DNA of 37,567 bases from Dimargaris cristalligena (lineage: Eukaryota; Kickxellomycota; Dimargaritomycetes; Dimargaritales; Dimargaritaceae): assembly GCA_027576995.1 (NCBI GenBank), contig JANBQC010000257.1, positions 1-37,567 on the forward strand, in the 5' to 3' direction. Positions 23,571-33,918 of this stretch are shown here, piece by piece. Numbering within the stretch: position 1 is the first letter of the stretch; each line of letters opens with the position of its first letter. Both the position numbers and the translations under genes were made by a program. A model generated the notes under the pieces. The model saw only the letters and a list, made by a program, of their open reading frames with translations, was not told where the DNA came from and searched no databases.

Positions 23571-25017
23571 ATGAGTCTCTGGGTTGACAAGTACCGGCCG
23601 TCCTCGCTGGACAAGCTTAGCTACCACCAGGACCTCTCGACGAATCTAAAGAGATTGGTAAGTCCAGGCCATTTTCCGCTAATCCATGGAAAGCTACGGT
23701 ACACCTCTTCGTTTCACCCAACCCAACCCTTTCACGGTGGTAAAAGAACAAATTTGCCTTTTACCTTCTCATTTCTGCAGCCAAACCTAATCGCCTCCAC
23801 CCATGTTATTATACTGCATATACGAACCGAACGTTATATCTCGTGCTTGCCCATATAGGCCAATACTGGTGACTTACCCCATCTTCTAGTCTATGGACCC
23901 TCCGGAGCGGGTAAGAAAACCCGTATCGTGGCCTTGTTGCGCGAAGTCTATGGGCCTGGTGTCGAAAAACTCAAAATTGACTTACGGCGATTCGAAACGC
24001 CGTCCAGGAAATCCATTGAACTGAATGTTGTGACCAGCAATTACCATCTTGAATTAAACCCAAGGTAAGACCAGTGGTCCTTTCCGGATAATCCAATGCG
24101 TCCTCTACAATGGAATCAATATAGTATTCGATCCCCACCCCACCTTTTGAAGATCATATAGTCCGGCAAATTCATCGACTTTCTATATTATATACTAACC
24201 TACTAATGACCGATTGCCTTTTGGTTGTTTAATATCGATACATCTAATTAGCGACGTCGGAATTTACGATCGGATCGTGGTTCAGGATATGATCAAAGAG
24301 GTGGCCCAAACCCAACAAGTTGACACCAACGCGCAGCGGAAATTCAAGGTCGTCGTGATTAACGAAGCCGATGCTCTCTCCAAAGACGCCCAACACGCAC
24401 TCCGCCGAACTATGGAAAAATACATGGCCAACATACGCATCATCCTCTGCTGCAATAGTACCAGTAAGATCATCTCCCCCATTCGCAGCCGTTGTCTGTC
24501 ACTCCGGGTCGCCGCACCTACCACTGCGGATATCGTGGAAGTCCTGAGTGCCGTCGCCAAGCGGGAGAGCCTAAAACTATCCCCGGCCTTGGCCGAACGG
24601 ATCGCGGAGGCATCCGAACGCAACCTCCGCCGGGCCGTGCTGATGCTCGAAACCGCGCGTGTTCAACAGTACCCATTCACAGCGGACCAGACGGTACCCC
24701 TGGCCGATTGGCAGCAATTTATTAAGGGTATGGCCCAGTCGATGATCCAGGAACAGAGTCCCAAGCGGATGTTGGAGGTCCGGGGTTACCTATATGAACT
24801 ACTTACCCACTGTATTCCCCCGTCGATTGTGCTTCGTACGCTGGCTTTCGAACTTATTGGTCAGGTCGATCAGCAGCTCAAACCCGAAATCTGCCGCTAT
24901 GCGGCTTTTTACGAACACCGCTTGGTGAGTGGCCAAAAGGCGATCTTCCATCTTGAGGCATTTGTAGCCAAATTTATGAGTATATATAAGCGGTATCTGA
25001 TGGAGATGTACGGTTAA
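23571..25017 (+). CDS. RFC3: Replication factor C subunit 3 (budding-yeast Rfc5 type)
   Basis: A small subunit of the RFC clamp loader, which loads PCNA at primer-template junctions in the nucleus. Exons 23571-23657, 23859-24064, 24252-25017; 352 residues, normal for the family. The N-terminus MSLWVDKYRP is diagnostic of this subunit. The Walker A motif is GPSGAGKKT at residues 42-50, with the Lys-Lys typical of this subunit. The Walker B position reads VVINEAD (132-138), where Asn replaces an acidic residue. The SRC motif is at 177-179. The conserved RRTMEKYM, VQQYPF, ELLTHCIPP and YYEHRL-like and FVAKFM blocks are present. Introns are 201 and 187 nt; the second has a perfect TACTAAC branch site at 24193-24199. 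Confidence 0.97.
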
Positions 25018-25076
25018 TTATTTTTATTTGTACTTGGGGTTTATTGATATGCTTACTTTTTTCTTTCGCGATACTA

Positions 25077-25082
25077 AATAAA
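25077..25082 (+). terminator. RFC3 polyadenylation signal
   Basis: AATAAA, 60 bases after the RFC3 stop codon on the same strand. Confidence 0.6.
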
Positions 25083-25466
25083 CCCATATGTTAAATCTAA
25101 ATACCTGGTTATTACGCGCGTCTGTAGTTCTTTATAATACAGATATATTGACATACATGGGCATAAGCGTCTCTTTAGAACTGTAAACGCTATCACCGGT
25201 AATTTTATCTTGACGGGGCACTTGAGGAGAAATAGCACAAATTGAACCAGTCCCCACAAAATTAAGTCCTTAGCAGTATATTTTTTACTCAATGCTAATA
25301 TGGACTTATGGAATAGGTTACAGCTATATTTTCTTTGGGGTATTAAGCGGAAAAGGTGGCCGACTGGCCAAGTCATTTTGGTGTTACAGCAACTTCACTG
25401 GCCTCTTCCTTAGCCATAAGCCATACTTGGTCACTATTATCCCCTTCAGTACGACCCATAATAATA

Positions 25467-25604
25467 TGGGAGTAGTTCAACAAGGCTGTATAATGAAAAA
25501 TCCATTTGATGAGGCAAGTACTACTGGTTGAAAATAAACATCCCACCAATTTTCCCATACACATATCGGTTAAACCCTTATACAACCAAGCTGAACTTTA
25601 CCCA
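25467..25604 (+). mobile_element. MITE-like inverted-repeat element, copy B
   Basis: The best-preserved copy, 138 bp. The left end reads TGGGAGTAGTTCA and the right end, read inward on the minus strand, TGGGTAAAGTTCA. TGTATAA (25487-25493) and TTATACA (25578-25584) lie exactly 20 bases inside the two ends. TA flanks both sides (25465-25466 and 25605-25606). Copies A and C align with it end to end. No coding capacity. Symmetry, size and TA flanks suggest a miniature element mobilised by a Tc1/mariner-type transposase encoded elsewhere. Confidence 0.7.
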
Positions 25605-25732
25605 TATTCCACTCTATCTCCCATTTGCCCCGAGCAAAACTTATCCGAGGCGCTCCAGTTGAGTTCTTTTCTTTATTCCAGACACCCCGTTCTAGTCGCT
25701 TGACCTCGATCAACCTACTTTTTATTTACACC

Positions 25733-27573
25733 ATGCTCGCCCCGCCCCGGTGTCTCCAGTCCGAATCCCTTATTCGGGACGCGTTTCAGCTCACCGTGAA
25801 GGTCTTGGCTCTACGCGTACTACCCCAACAGGTTGGTTCGGTCACTAAACAGTTCGCGGCCAATCTCTTCAACCAGCCCCGCCTCCGCAATGTCGTCAAT
25901 GACGGCGAAGGCAAGGGCCCCCCCGGAGTTCAGGGCCGGCGACTGAATGCATTGACCCCCTCCCCCTCCCAGTCCACCTCCGCCGCCACCAAGCTGGTTC
26001 TGCTAAACCAATCTTTCCAAAGCCCCCAGGATTTGCCAACCCCCCTCCTCGACTGGGCCCAACGCGAACAATGCGACACCTGTGAGTACGAACTGCAATT
26101 GGGTTACGACTATTGGCAGGCCGACGATATTCTGGGGGCTATTCTGCCCACCGAGCTACCCCCTCCCACCTCATTCGAAACCGTGGGGCACATTGCCCAT
26201 ATGAACTTGCGCGACGAATACTTGCCCTACCGCCACCTCATTGGCCAGGTCATTCTCGACAAGGCCCGCAAAATCACCACGGTGGTCAACAAACTCGATT
26301 CCATCGACACCACCTTCCGGTTTTTCAAAATGGAGGTCCTCGCTGGTACCGACGACATGCTGGCCGAGGTCAAGGAGAGTGGGTGTCGATTTCAGTTCGA
26401 TTTCTCCAAAGTCTACTGGAACTCCCGCCTCCATACCGAACATGATCGTTTAGTGCAGCGGTTCCAACCGGGCGACTATATCTGCGACGTCTTTGGCGGC
26501 GTGGGTCCCTTCGCCCTCCCCGCCGCTAAGCGGGGCTGCTACGTGTACGCCAATGATCTGAACCCCGAATCATTCAAGTGGCTGCAGGCTAATATTCGCA
26601 CCAATAAGTTGGACCGCCAGATCAAACCCTTCAATTTAGATGGCCGGGCCTTCATTCGCGAGGCCTTTGACCAATTGCGCCAGCAAGGTCGCGGTGATTT
26701 CAAGCCCTACCAATCCTCCACCCAGCGGCAGAAGGCGGCTCGCCAGCATCTGAAACAGATTCAGCAGTCGGAGGGGGAGGGTGCGGCGGAGGACGGCGAT
26801 CAGAAAGTGGGGCAGGAACCAACAGCCCCCGCATCCGTCGTCCCCGATGCGGACCAGCGCCCTTTTTACACCTTCCAACACGTTGTTATGAACCTTCCTG
26901 CTACCGCCATTGAATTTCTCGGTAAGGAACCTTATCCAGTGACTTTTTTATACCGTCTTACTCGGGCAGTTCGTCAACACGGCGATAGTCGATTGGTTTG
27001 TGTGCCTCAGAACTCGAAAAGTCAACCAGCGGCCTTTGCCAACTGTATTAGAAAGTCTCTAACGTGGTTTAATTATGACATACTTTTATTTCGGTACAAC
27101 AGATGCATTCAAGGGTATTTTCTACGGCTTTGAGGACACCATTCGTGAGCACAAAATCGCCATGCCATTCATCCATGTCCACTGTTTCACGAAATGCGAT
27201 GAGCCGGAAAAGGACTTGTTTGAGGTAATTGGAATATATATATAATGGGTTCATATTAGTTTCCTCTACGATATCATATATGAGCTTACTGTCCTTTCAA
27301 CTTTGAGTATTGCAAAAAAGTGATATTTTATTCCGTTAAGCGATCATACTAATATATTAATTGTACCACTGCCCGGCACTTTTGGCTGCATATTCCCCTG
27401 ATTGATTTGTCCGTACCTTCTCAATTATTCAGCGCATTTCCTCCACCATCAATCACGAGCTTACCACCGAAACCCCTAACGCTGTCGCCCATTTCGTCCG
27501 CAAGGTTGCCCCTAATAAGGATATGTACTGTGTAACTTTCCAGCTACCCGAGGCGGTGGCATTTGCCAGGTAA
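25733..27573 (+). CDS. TRM5: tRNA (guanine37-N1)-methyltransferase
   Basis: Trm5 methylates N1 of G37 next to the tRNA anticodon using S-adenosylmethionine, which prevents frameshifting. Exons 25733-26921, 27103-27224, 27433-27573; 483 residues. The ATG at 25733 is the only one upstream of the conserved N-terminal domain. Visible landmarks: HMNLRDEYLPYRHLIGQVILDK; FDFSKVYWNSRLHTEH; the SAM-binding loop DVFGGVGPFALPAA from residue 252; and the catalytic NLPA motif at 387-390 (MNLPATAIEFL). A hydrophilic insertion rich in Gln/Glu/Ala lies at about 321-378, between the SAM-binding motifs. The last exon encodes TFQLPEAVAFAR and then TAA. That stop overlaps a donor-like GTAATT, so a further exon cannot be fully excluded. 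Fungal Trm5 also acts in mitochondria; no clear targeting signal is seen. Confidence 0.95.
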
Positions 27574-28260
27574 TTGCCATGTTCTTTCTTTTTACCTACC
27601 CAACTGGCGGCCAAGTACACCAAAAAGTCTAGGAGGACCAATGCCATTATTAGTTCTCCGAACTATTTTGATTCCCTGGGGATCTCTATGACAGTTCCTT
27701 TTTTAAAATAACATGTATATTTTTGCTAATCTGCCAATTTATTGACTTTCATTTCCATGGCTATTACTTTGCTCATCACCGCGCTTGGCATGTCGCTAAT
27801 ACTGTTAGCCTTAAGCGCAAATCTGACGAGGTCTAGACCTTTCCCTGAATTTCGGGTCTCCATTGGCGTTCCCGCGACTCGAATGTAGATAATGATAAAT
27901 TCACATGGACATTATTTGACTATTAAAATATTAGGAGATATTATCATCTTCGCATGAGTTGGATAATAATAAAAACAGTTCCGGGAAGATCAGCACCAGA
28001 TTATATTGTGATTCACCACTTGTCTGCTGTATGGTTGGACTGTTTTCAATCATCAAATCTTCTTGTTTCAGCTGACCCGACTCCCGCTGAAATTTACTAT
28101 CCTACTCATAGGATCGAAAAAAAATATACACTAATTATAAATGATCCAGCGATATAGAAACTTCAAAATAAGCAATTGGTGATAGTTGAGGTGTTATTAC
28201 ATAATTAAACTGTTGAAAGGGTCAATTATCGAGTAATCAGTGAAGACTAATGGACACCAA
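27574..28260. other. Intergenic region between convergent TRM5 and SPC24
   Basis: AT-rich 3' flanks of two convergent genes. I see no coding region, RNA gene or repeat. No clear AATAAA lies close to either stop codon. Confidence 0.5.
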
Positions 28261-29322
28261 TTACGTGCACATATCCCAGAGATAATTGGCGTAGAAAAAG
28301 TTGGAGTATTTGTCGTCAATGACCACCGTATGGACATCATTCTTGGAATTGCAGCCTAAACGATTGAAAGAAAAGGGAGAAGTGCAAAATAATACGTGGA
28401 TATGAGAATACATAACAGCGGGCGGGGGGAGGGGTTATTAGGAGGTTTAGGTTCATTGTATTAAATAATTCACGGCTATGGTGCTTACATATCCGGGCCT
28501 TCGCAAACTTGCCGGTCTTGTCTGGCAGCAGCTCGATGCCCAGCGACCGGTAGATTTGCAATTTAAGACTGAATAGCCATGAGCGATTCGCCGGACATAC
28601 AGGTGTAATAACATAAGATGGTCGAAAAATAATTAGTAAAAAGGACTTTAAACATGGGGGGTAGCATCCCATCACTGGGTAAGGTATATTGCTGACCTTA
28701 CTTCCCACCAAATGAGTAGATTCTGAACTATTCAACATAAAATTATGTATGTAGGTGCTTACATGGTGGAGTCAGCTGGTAGCTCTTTTTCAACGTCCCG
28801 GTGATCTAGTTTATCCGACTGGTCCTTGAGCTGTTCCACGGTGACATTTAGTGAATTGATGACTGATTCCAGTTCATTAATACTCTTGGCCGTGTTAAAT
28901 TTGTCCCGGTCCAAGTTGACCAAACGCTCGGTATGAGTAAGACCATCGTCGCCCACTTGGGGCCGCGAAGCATCGGCCTTTAGGTTCTCTAACTTGCGAG
29001 ACAGTGCTGGTCATATTAAACACGCATACAGATATATATATATATATCACTCATGTCAGGTTAGAAAAAAAAGGACGTTATATGTACATAACAGTCGGAC
29101 CAAGAGGAGTATATGGAAGAGGACGAGTAGCTTAATAGGTGGAGAAAATAACGTACCTTTGAGTATGTCTTGGTCCTCCTTGAGGCGCGTTTCCCAATTA
29201 TCGGCTGCCTCGTTCATGTCGTTATCAATGTGTCGAATTAAGTCCAGGTCCGACGAGGGTTGGAAGGTGTGGATCGTCTGTTGGACGATGGACCGGGTTT
29301 CTTCAATGGCTACGTCGGTCAT
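28261..29322 (-). CDS. SPC24: Kinetochore protein Spc24
   Basis: Spc24 pairs with Spc25 in the NDC80 complex, which couples microtubules to the inner kinetochore. Exons on the minus strand: 29322-29157, 29006-28763, 28568-28489, 28355-28261; 194 residues, as expected for the family. The N-terminus (MTDVAIEETRSIVQQTIHTF) and the heptad-like middle (LSRKLENLKAD, INELESVINSLNVTVEQLKDQ) form a coiled coil. The C-terminal globular head is diagnostic: LKLQIYRSLGIELLPDKTG, FAKARI, NDVHTVVIDDKYSNFFYANY and LWDMCT. All exon phases agree. Introns are 150, 194 and 133 nt. The first exon matches what is expected of Spc24 only loosely, so the identification rests mainly on the C-terminal head. Confidence 0.92.
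29032..29047 (+). repeat. (AT)8 microsatellite
   Basis: Eight perfect AT units inside the first intron of SPC24. Confidence 0.9.
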
Positions 29323-30118
29323 GGTTAGTTTGGAATGGCAGCGGTCAGCGGTTGAAAGAGGAAATGGTGGGATGTACTATCGCAATATTCTAACGACGGG
29401 TAGAGAGAGAGAGAGAGCTGCGACTAGTGAAGTATAGATGGCCGCAACGATACATAATAGGTTAGAAAGTCGTCGAATGGGGGAGTGTAAAGCCAGGGAA
29501 AACCCGAAGAACTTGTCAACTGCCGTTGTCACAAATGGGTCAAGTAATACGAGCTAAAGTAAGTATCCCTCCTAAAATTGTAAACAAACTCCGCCTTATC
29601 CAGAGAGAAGGAAACGTCAATGCTCCATAATATAAGTCACATGATTTTAAATGTACATTACACCAACTTCCCATCAAGTCACCTGGGTCTAGAACCACGT
29701 GGACGCTAAAACAATTAGGGCCACAATATCATTCCACCAGCTGGTACTCATCAAGGTCTATCTTCCTCTAAACTCAGATCCGAAATCCTCATTGAAACGC
29801 GGAAACGATATTTATTCGAAGAGGTAGTGTACGTGGTACGGTAAATGTAGAAAATTGAGGAAATAATAATCAAAAGACTGGTGCGCAGTACTGTTATAAA
29901 AGTGGAATGCTAGATAAACCGCAAGAGAGCAGTGTCGCCATATAAAAAAAAAATATAGGTCAGTGAACCAAGGGCAGTATAACCCAACAAACTAGATCGG
30001 TATCGCTTTTCTAAAATGTTGAATTACAATCAGGTAGGGGTAGGAATGGGAAATCTCTCAAACCACCCAGTTCCGTATTTCTGAACAACCAACCAACCAG
30101 TAGAACAACATTATGCAA
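29323..30118. other. SPC24 upstream region and RPN1 3' flank
   Basis: Both neighbours are on the minus strand, so this holds the SPC24 promoter and the RPN1 3' flank. It contains an (AG)8 tract at 29402-29417, about 80 bases upstream of the SPC24 start. The minus strand reads AATAAA near 29811, about 300 bases after the RPN1 stop. No further gene is seen. Confidence 0.5.
29402..29417 (+). repeat. (AG)8 microsatellite
   Basis: Eight perfect AG units, about 80 bases upstream of the SPC24 start codon, probably in its promoter or leader. Confidence 0.9.
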
Positions 30119-32833
30119 TTATTCCTCTTCCATGTAGTCGGGGTTCTTCTTCAAAATAACAAATCCCTCCAAAACCTTGGACAGAGGAATGTATTCCTCA
30201 GTGGCCAATTCCGCGCGTTCCGAATGGGCCAACAGCACGGGTGTGGAGTGGGTTTGGAACCCGGTGATGGTTTTCGGCTTACCAGCCTGACCCACAACAT
30301 CGACGGCCTGGCCAACCCGTACAGTGACGTTAAGAGGCTGGAGGTTTTCGTCCATAGTGATGAGGAACCGGGGGTACATGGCTCGCACCAAATAGTAGAG
30401 TAAATAGTGCGAGTTGCCGAAAATCAGGGACCGCGAGCTGGTGAAGGCCAAAAGTGGGACCAGCAGGCCAATCAGGGCCGTGGGGGATAGCATAGTCCGG
30501 TCGTGGTAGTAGGGGTTCAGTGTGAGGGTACCTTTACCCATATGGATCATACCCTGGGCAACTCGTACCATAAACAGAGAGTTGGCGTCGCGGTAGTAGT
30601 AGGAGGCCAGCTGGCGGAGCATCTGGGCTAACCGGGCGTTGTTGGTACCCGCACCCACTAGACCCATGGCAAAAATGGCGTTCACGGCCACGTCAAGGTC
30701 GCTGTCGTGCGAGTATTTACTCAGAGTTTCCAGAACGTTAACCAGCGGATTCGAAACGCACAGCAGACCAATGGCCAGGGGGACGGCGCGGCGAATAACG
30801 GGCTCGCCATAGTGCATCAAGTGGTTGAAGGCGCGGAGCGCCATTTCGGCACCGACCTCCTCGCCCATGGCGATGAGGGCCACCCCGAGGACGGCGAATC
30901 CCTGGTGCTGGTCGTTATCCTTGGCGGGGTCCAGGTGGTCGCTGCACAGGTGGAGCATTTCTTGGACCTTGAGCACGTTACCGGTACCGGCATAGGCACA
31001 GGCGTGGACCAAAACACCGACCTGAGCACCGACGGGATGTTCGATGGCCTTGAGCACCGCCAAGGTGGCGTCAGCCGCGTCTTGTTTGCCCAGGTAGAGC
31101 AGGGCCAGCCCGAGGCCCATGAAGCGGGCGAACGGGCTATTAAGGTCCGTTTCGGTACGTTCGGTCAGGGCCTCCAGGATGGTCGATGTCAGTTCAACGT
31201 GGCAGGTGCCCACGGCCACCATACCCGCCGATAAAGCTGACATGGAAGCCTGTTCCATGCTGATGGTGTCGTTATTCGCAACGGCCGGGTTGAGCATATC
31301 CACGATATCGTCACGGCCTGAGCCGGCGTAGGCCAAGCCCAAACCGCAGGAGGCGGCTACACGCACGACTGAGCTGGTGTTTTCCAAGAAGTCGACCAGC
31401 AGGGCCCGGGCGGGATCCATCTCGCTACTGATACCCACGTTGACCAGTCCAATACCCAGCAGGGCACCGGCCTTGATGTAGTCGTCGTTGGAGTACAGGT
31501 GCTGGTCAATGGCACTCAGACCGCCGTCGATGTTCCACAGGTAGATGGATCCCAGCGAAGCAGTAGCGCTCATCATACCCGCATCTTTATTTTTGTAAAT
31601 CCAGGTGTTGGCCTGGGCGCCACTGGCGGAGGCCGAGCTGCTCTCCTCCTTGGCCGGGATGGCCATTAGCTTATCGTGGCCGAAACCAGCGTTGACAAAG
31701 GCATTCACAAAAGACGAGGCCAGGTTTTGGCGGGCCGAATCGACACTCGCCGAGGTGCGGGTGTTTTCGTACTGGGACTTGTAAATGTCTTCAGGGGTTT
31801 TGGCATCGTACACATCCAGTTCGCGGGCCAATTCGATGAAATGTGTCGACAGCGTAGAGTTACGCAGGCACTTGAGGACCTCTTCATTGGCGGTTTCCTG
31901 GGGCAGGCTCAGTTGTTGGCGGGCCATGATAAAGGCCAGCTGTTTGCGTTCGGCCTCACTGGTGCAGCTATCAAAATCCTCCTGAATCAGGTCAGAGTCT
32001 CCGATGCGAATGGCCAAAGGCAGGGCCTGAGCGGGCGTCCCGAATTGACGGTAAATCTGCCGGGCGGCGCGGAGGAAATCCATATCGTCCGGGGGGGTAA
32101 GCAAGTTAACACAGCTGAGCATATACAGACCCACCCGGGCGTAGTTGTTGATATCCACGTAATCGGGGATAGCAGAGATGGACTCCAGCTCAATCAGTAG
32201 ATCCACCGCGTCGTGTTCGGCGTTATGCTTCAGGCAGAAGGGCACTAGCTTGAAGCCCAGTTCACGCAGGTCATCCACCGACTGATCGTTTTCGACCCGT
32301 CGGCTATTCTCGTAACTGATCTCGGAGCAGAGGTGGCGCACGTACTCATGGCCCCACAGCGCAAGGTCTTCCTCGTCGGTCGAGCTCAGCAACCGGTACT
32401 TCAGGCAATCGCGGGTATTCTCGTCCGAATAGGTCATGCCCAACACGGAGAGGATGTCCGCAAGAGCGATCCGGTTGGGACCCTCGGGCCACCGGTTATA
32501 CAGGTCCACCATGGTGTGGTAATGGGGGCGCAGGTACTTGAGGGGCTTCGGCACCGACGTCATGGAGCTGGTGGAGGTACGGATGATCGTGCGGAGGGCC
32601 TCTAGGGCGGGCATATGCAACGAGGTATCAGGCTCGGCTAGGCGCTCCAGCAGCATTTCGAGCTCGTTGACGAGCTGCTGGTCTTCCTCCGAGAGCTCTT
32701 CCTCGTTCTTATTCTTGTCCTTGTCCTTTTGGTTCTTGGACTGACGCTCCGCAGTCGGTTTGGCGTCGCTGGGGCTGTTCTTGGCGGCATCGGCCTTGCC
32801 GTCGGCACCGTTATCTTTAGGACCGGGGGCCAT
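30119..32833 (-). CDS. RPN1: 26S proteasome regulatory subunit Rpn1
   Basis: Rpn1 is the large non-ATPase scaffold of the 19S base; it docks ubiquitin receptors and the deubiquitinase Ubp6. The gene is a single exon of 904 residues, typical for the family. A Lys/Asp/Glu-rich disordered start (1-55) is followed by a helical N-terminal region with LVNELEMLLERLAEPD and LKYLRPHY. Proteasome/cyclosome repeats then occupy about 400-760, shown by repeated Gly-Ala motifs such as GALLGIGLVNVG, ASCGLGLAYAG and IFAMGLVGAGTNN. The end carries the conserved IFGNSHYLLYYLVRAMYPRFL, TITGFQTHSTPVLLAH and GFVILKKNPDY blocks. The ATG at 32833 is the natural start. Unlike most neighbours the gene has no intron. 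Confidence 0.98.
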   Translation of the reverse strand: MAPGPKDNGADGKADAAKNSPSDAKPTAERQSKNQKDKDKNKNEEELSEEDQQLVNELEMLLERLAEPDTSLHMPALEALRTIIRTSTSSMTSVPKPLKYLRPHYHTMVDLYNRWPEGPNRIALADILSVLGMTYSDENTRDCLKYRLLSSTDEEDLALWGHEYVRHLCSEISYENSRRVENDQSVDDLRELGFKLVPFCLKHNAEHDAVDLLIELESISAIPDYVDINNYARVGLYMLSCVNLLTPPDDMDFLRAARQIYRQFGTPAQALPLAIRIGDSDLIQEDFDSCTSEAERKQLAFIMARQQLSLPQETANEEVLKCLRNSTLSTHFIELARELDVYDAKTPEDIYKSQYENTRTSASVDSARQNLASSFVNAFVNAGFGHDKLMAIPAKEESSSASASGAQANTWIYKNKDAGMMSATASLGSIYLWNIDGGLSAIDQHLYSNDDYIKAGALLGIGLVNVGISSEMDPARALLVDFLENTSSVVRVAASCGLGLAYAGSGRDDIVDMLNPAVANNDTISMEQASMSALSAGMVAVGTCHVELTSTILEALTERTETDLNSPFARFMGLGLALLYLGKQDAADATLAVLKAIEHPVGAQVGVLVHACAYAGTGNVLKVQEMLHLCSDHLDPAKDNDQHQGFAVLGVALIAMGEEVGAEMALRAFNHLMHYGEPVIRRAVPLAIGLLCVSNPLVNVLETLSKYSHDSDLDVAVNAIFAMGLVGAGTNNARLAQMLRQLASYYYRDANSLFMVRVAQGMIHMGKGTLTLNPYYHDRTMLSPTALIGLLVPLLAFTSSRSLIFGNSHYLLYYLVRAMYPRFLITMDENLQPLNVTVRVGQAVDVVGQAGKPKTITGFQTHSTPVLLAHSERAELATEEYIPLSKVLEGFVILKKNPDYMEEE

Positions 32834-33918
32834 CTTGTTCCGCTGAAATCAGGGTGAGCTGGGCGGGTTTATCGGGGGATGCGGTCAATAAGAAGCGACC
32901 AGCGATTGAAAGTTGCTGCGTTGATGGGATGGGAATTACCGAAAGTAAAAAGGGGATAATAGGGGAGCGGGATGCGGGTCCGATAATGAGAAGGAAAGGT
33001 CGGAGTGCGATAGTGAATAGAATGGAAGCAGACCAGGTTAAGGGAAGGTGGATGCAAGTCAAGCGGGCTATGGGAGAAGGCCGGCAGTATGGCGTTGGTA
33101 AGCCAATCTAGCCCTGACTGCATCGAAGGACCTAGCCCAAGGGAAACACGGAGGCTTAGAAATCAGCACTATATGCGAAGCGGAGTCAATTTCGTGGAAT
33201 CCAGGAGGCGAGGTGGGAAATATCCCACGGCGGGACATTATCCTCATTCAGAATCGATGTAACGTCAAGTGGTTCGAATGACCTTTGTCCATTTGGCCTC
33301 CCTGCCGCCCCTTTGACCAAGTATAGGTTAACTATTGGATATTATGAATGAAGGCAAATGGGGAAATTGGTGGGATACTTTATCAGCCCGGGTAGGATAC
33401 ATACAGCTCAGCAGTCGAATTATTCATTATACAACTGGATTAAACTTACTCCAACCACCAAAATGAATTAATTAGCCATAGAAGTTGTTAATGTCAGGAA
33501 TATTAGCCGCCTAACCGATGGCCCAACCTTCAGCAAAGCATACGGTTAAAGACACTGGATTCGGTTACCAGCTGCCTTGCGTATGTGGTTCGAACCAACT
33601 GGTGATGTACTGGGGCGTTTATTATGTTATAATCCTTGGTGTACGCTACAGACATTTATAGACAGGTATAATAAGTGGGCCAATTTCAATACCGCCGTAC
33701 TGGGGTAGCCAGTGCGAGTAAATACTTAATCACAGGTCAAATTGGGTTATGGGGCAGTTGGGCAAGTTTTAAAAAATAGCCAAAAATAGTGCTGCTGTAA
33801 GGGTAGGTTTAGGCTGAAGCGGACAAGTGAATCAGACAACTGAAGTGAATCTCCATCAGAGACCAAATTGACTCTCATAAACCCCTCCAATGGCGGTTAA
33901 GTAAGGTACACTTTACGA
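32834..33918. other. RPN1 upstream region and spacer
   Basis: Contains the RPN1 promoter and leader next to 32834, a diverged inverted-repeat element (33317-33453), and the 3' flank of the hevein-domain gene. I see no coding region. No copy of the yeast proteasome-gene element (GGTGGCAAA) is found near the RPN1 start. Confidence 0.5.
33317..33453 (-). mobile_element. MITE-like inverted-repeat element, diverged copy D
   Basis: A weaker member of the same family. Read on the minus strand it has GTTGTATAATGAA (from TTATACA at 33427-33433) and, about 55 bases further, ATCCCACCAATTTCCCCAT, which matches the ATCCCACCAATTTTCCCAT block of copy B at similar spacing. The distal end (GATATTATGAATG on the plus strand) is only loosely palindromic with the first. 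Ends are approximate and TA flanks are not clear. Confidence 0.4.

Larger units (their letters stand above)
25018..25732. other. Intergenic region between RFC3 and TRM5
   Basis: Holds the RFC3 3' flank with its polyadenylation signal, one inverted-repeat element (25467-25604), and the TRM5 promoter. The element ends about 130 bases before the TRM5 start codon, so it could affect TRM5 transcription or be part of its 5' leader. No other gene is seen. Confidence 0.55.

Noticed and set aside
15689..25000. Idea that the uniform-length introns are copies of an introner element
   Set aside because: Reading the introns side by side I see no shared sequence beyond splice signals and no shared inverted ends. 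Length uniformity alone does not show common origin.
33580..33600. Second GGTTCGAACC palindrome
   Set aside because: As above: no T stem or cloverleaf. It is simply a palindrome containing TTCGAA.
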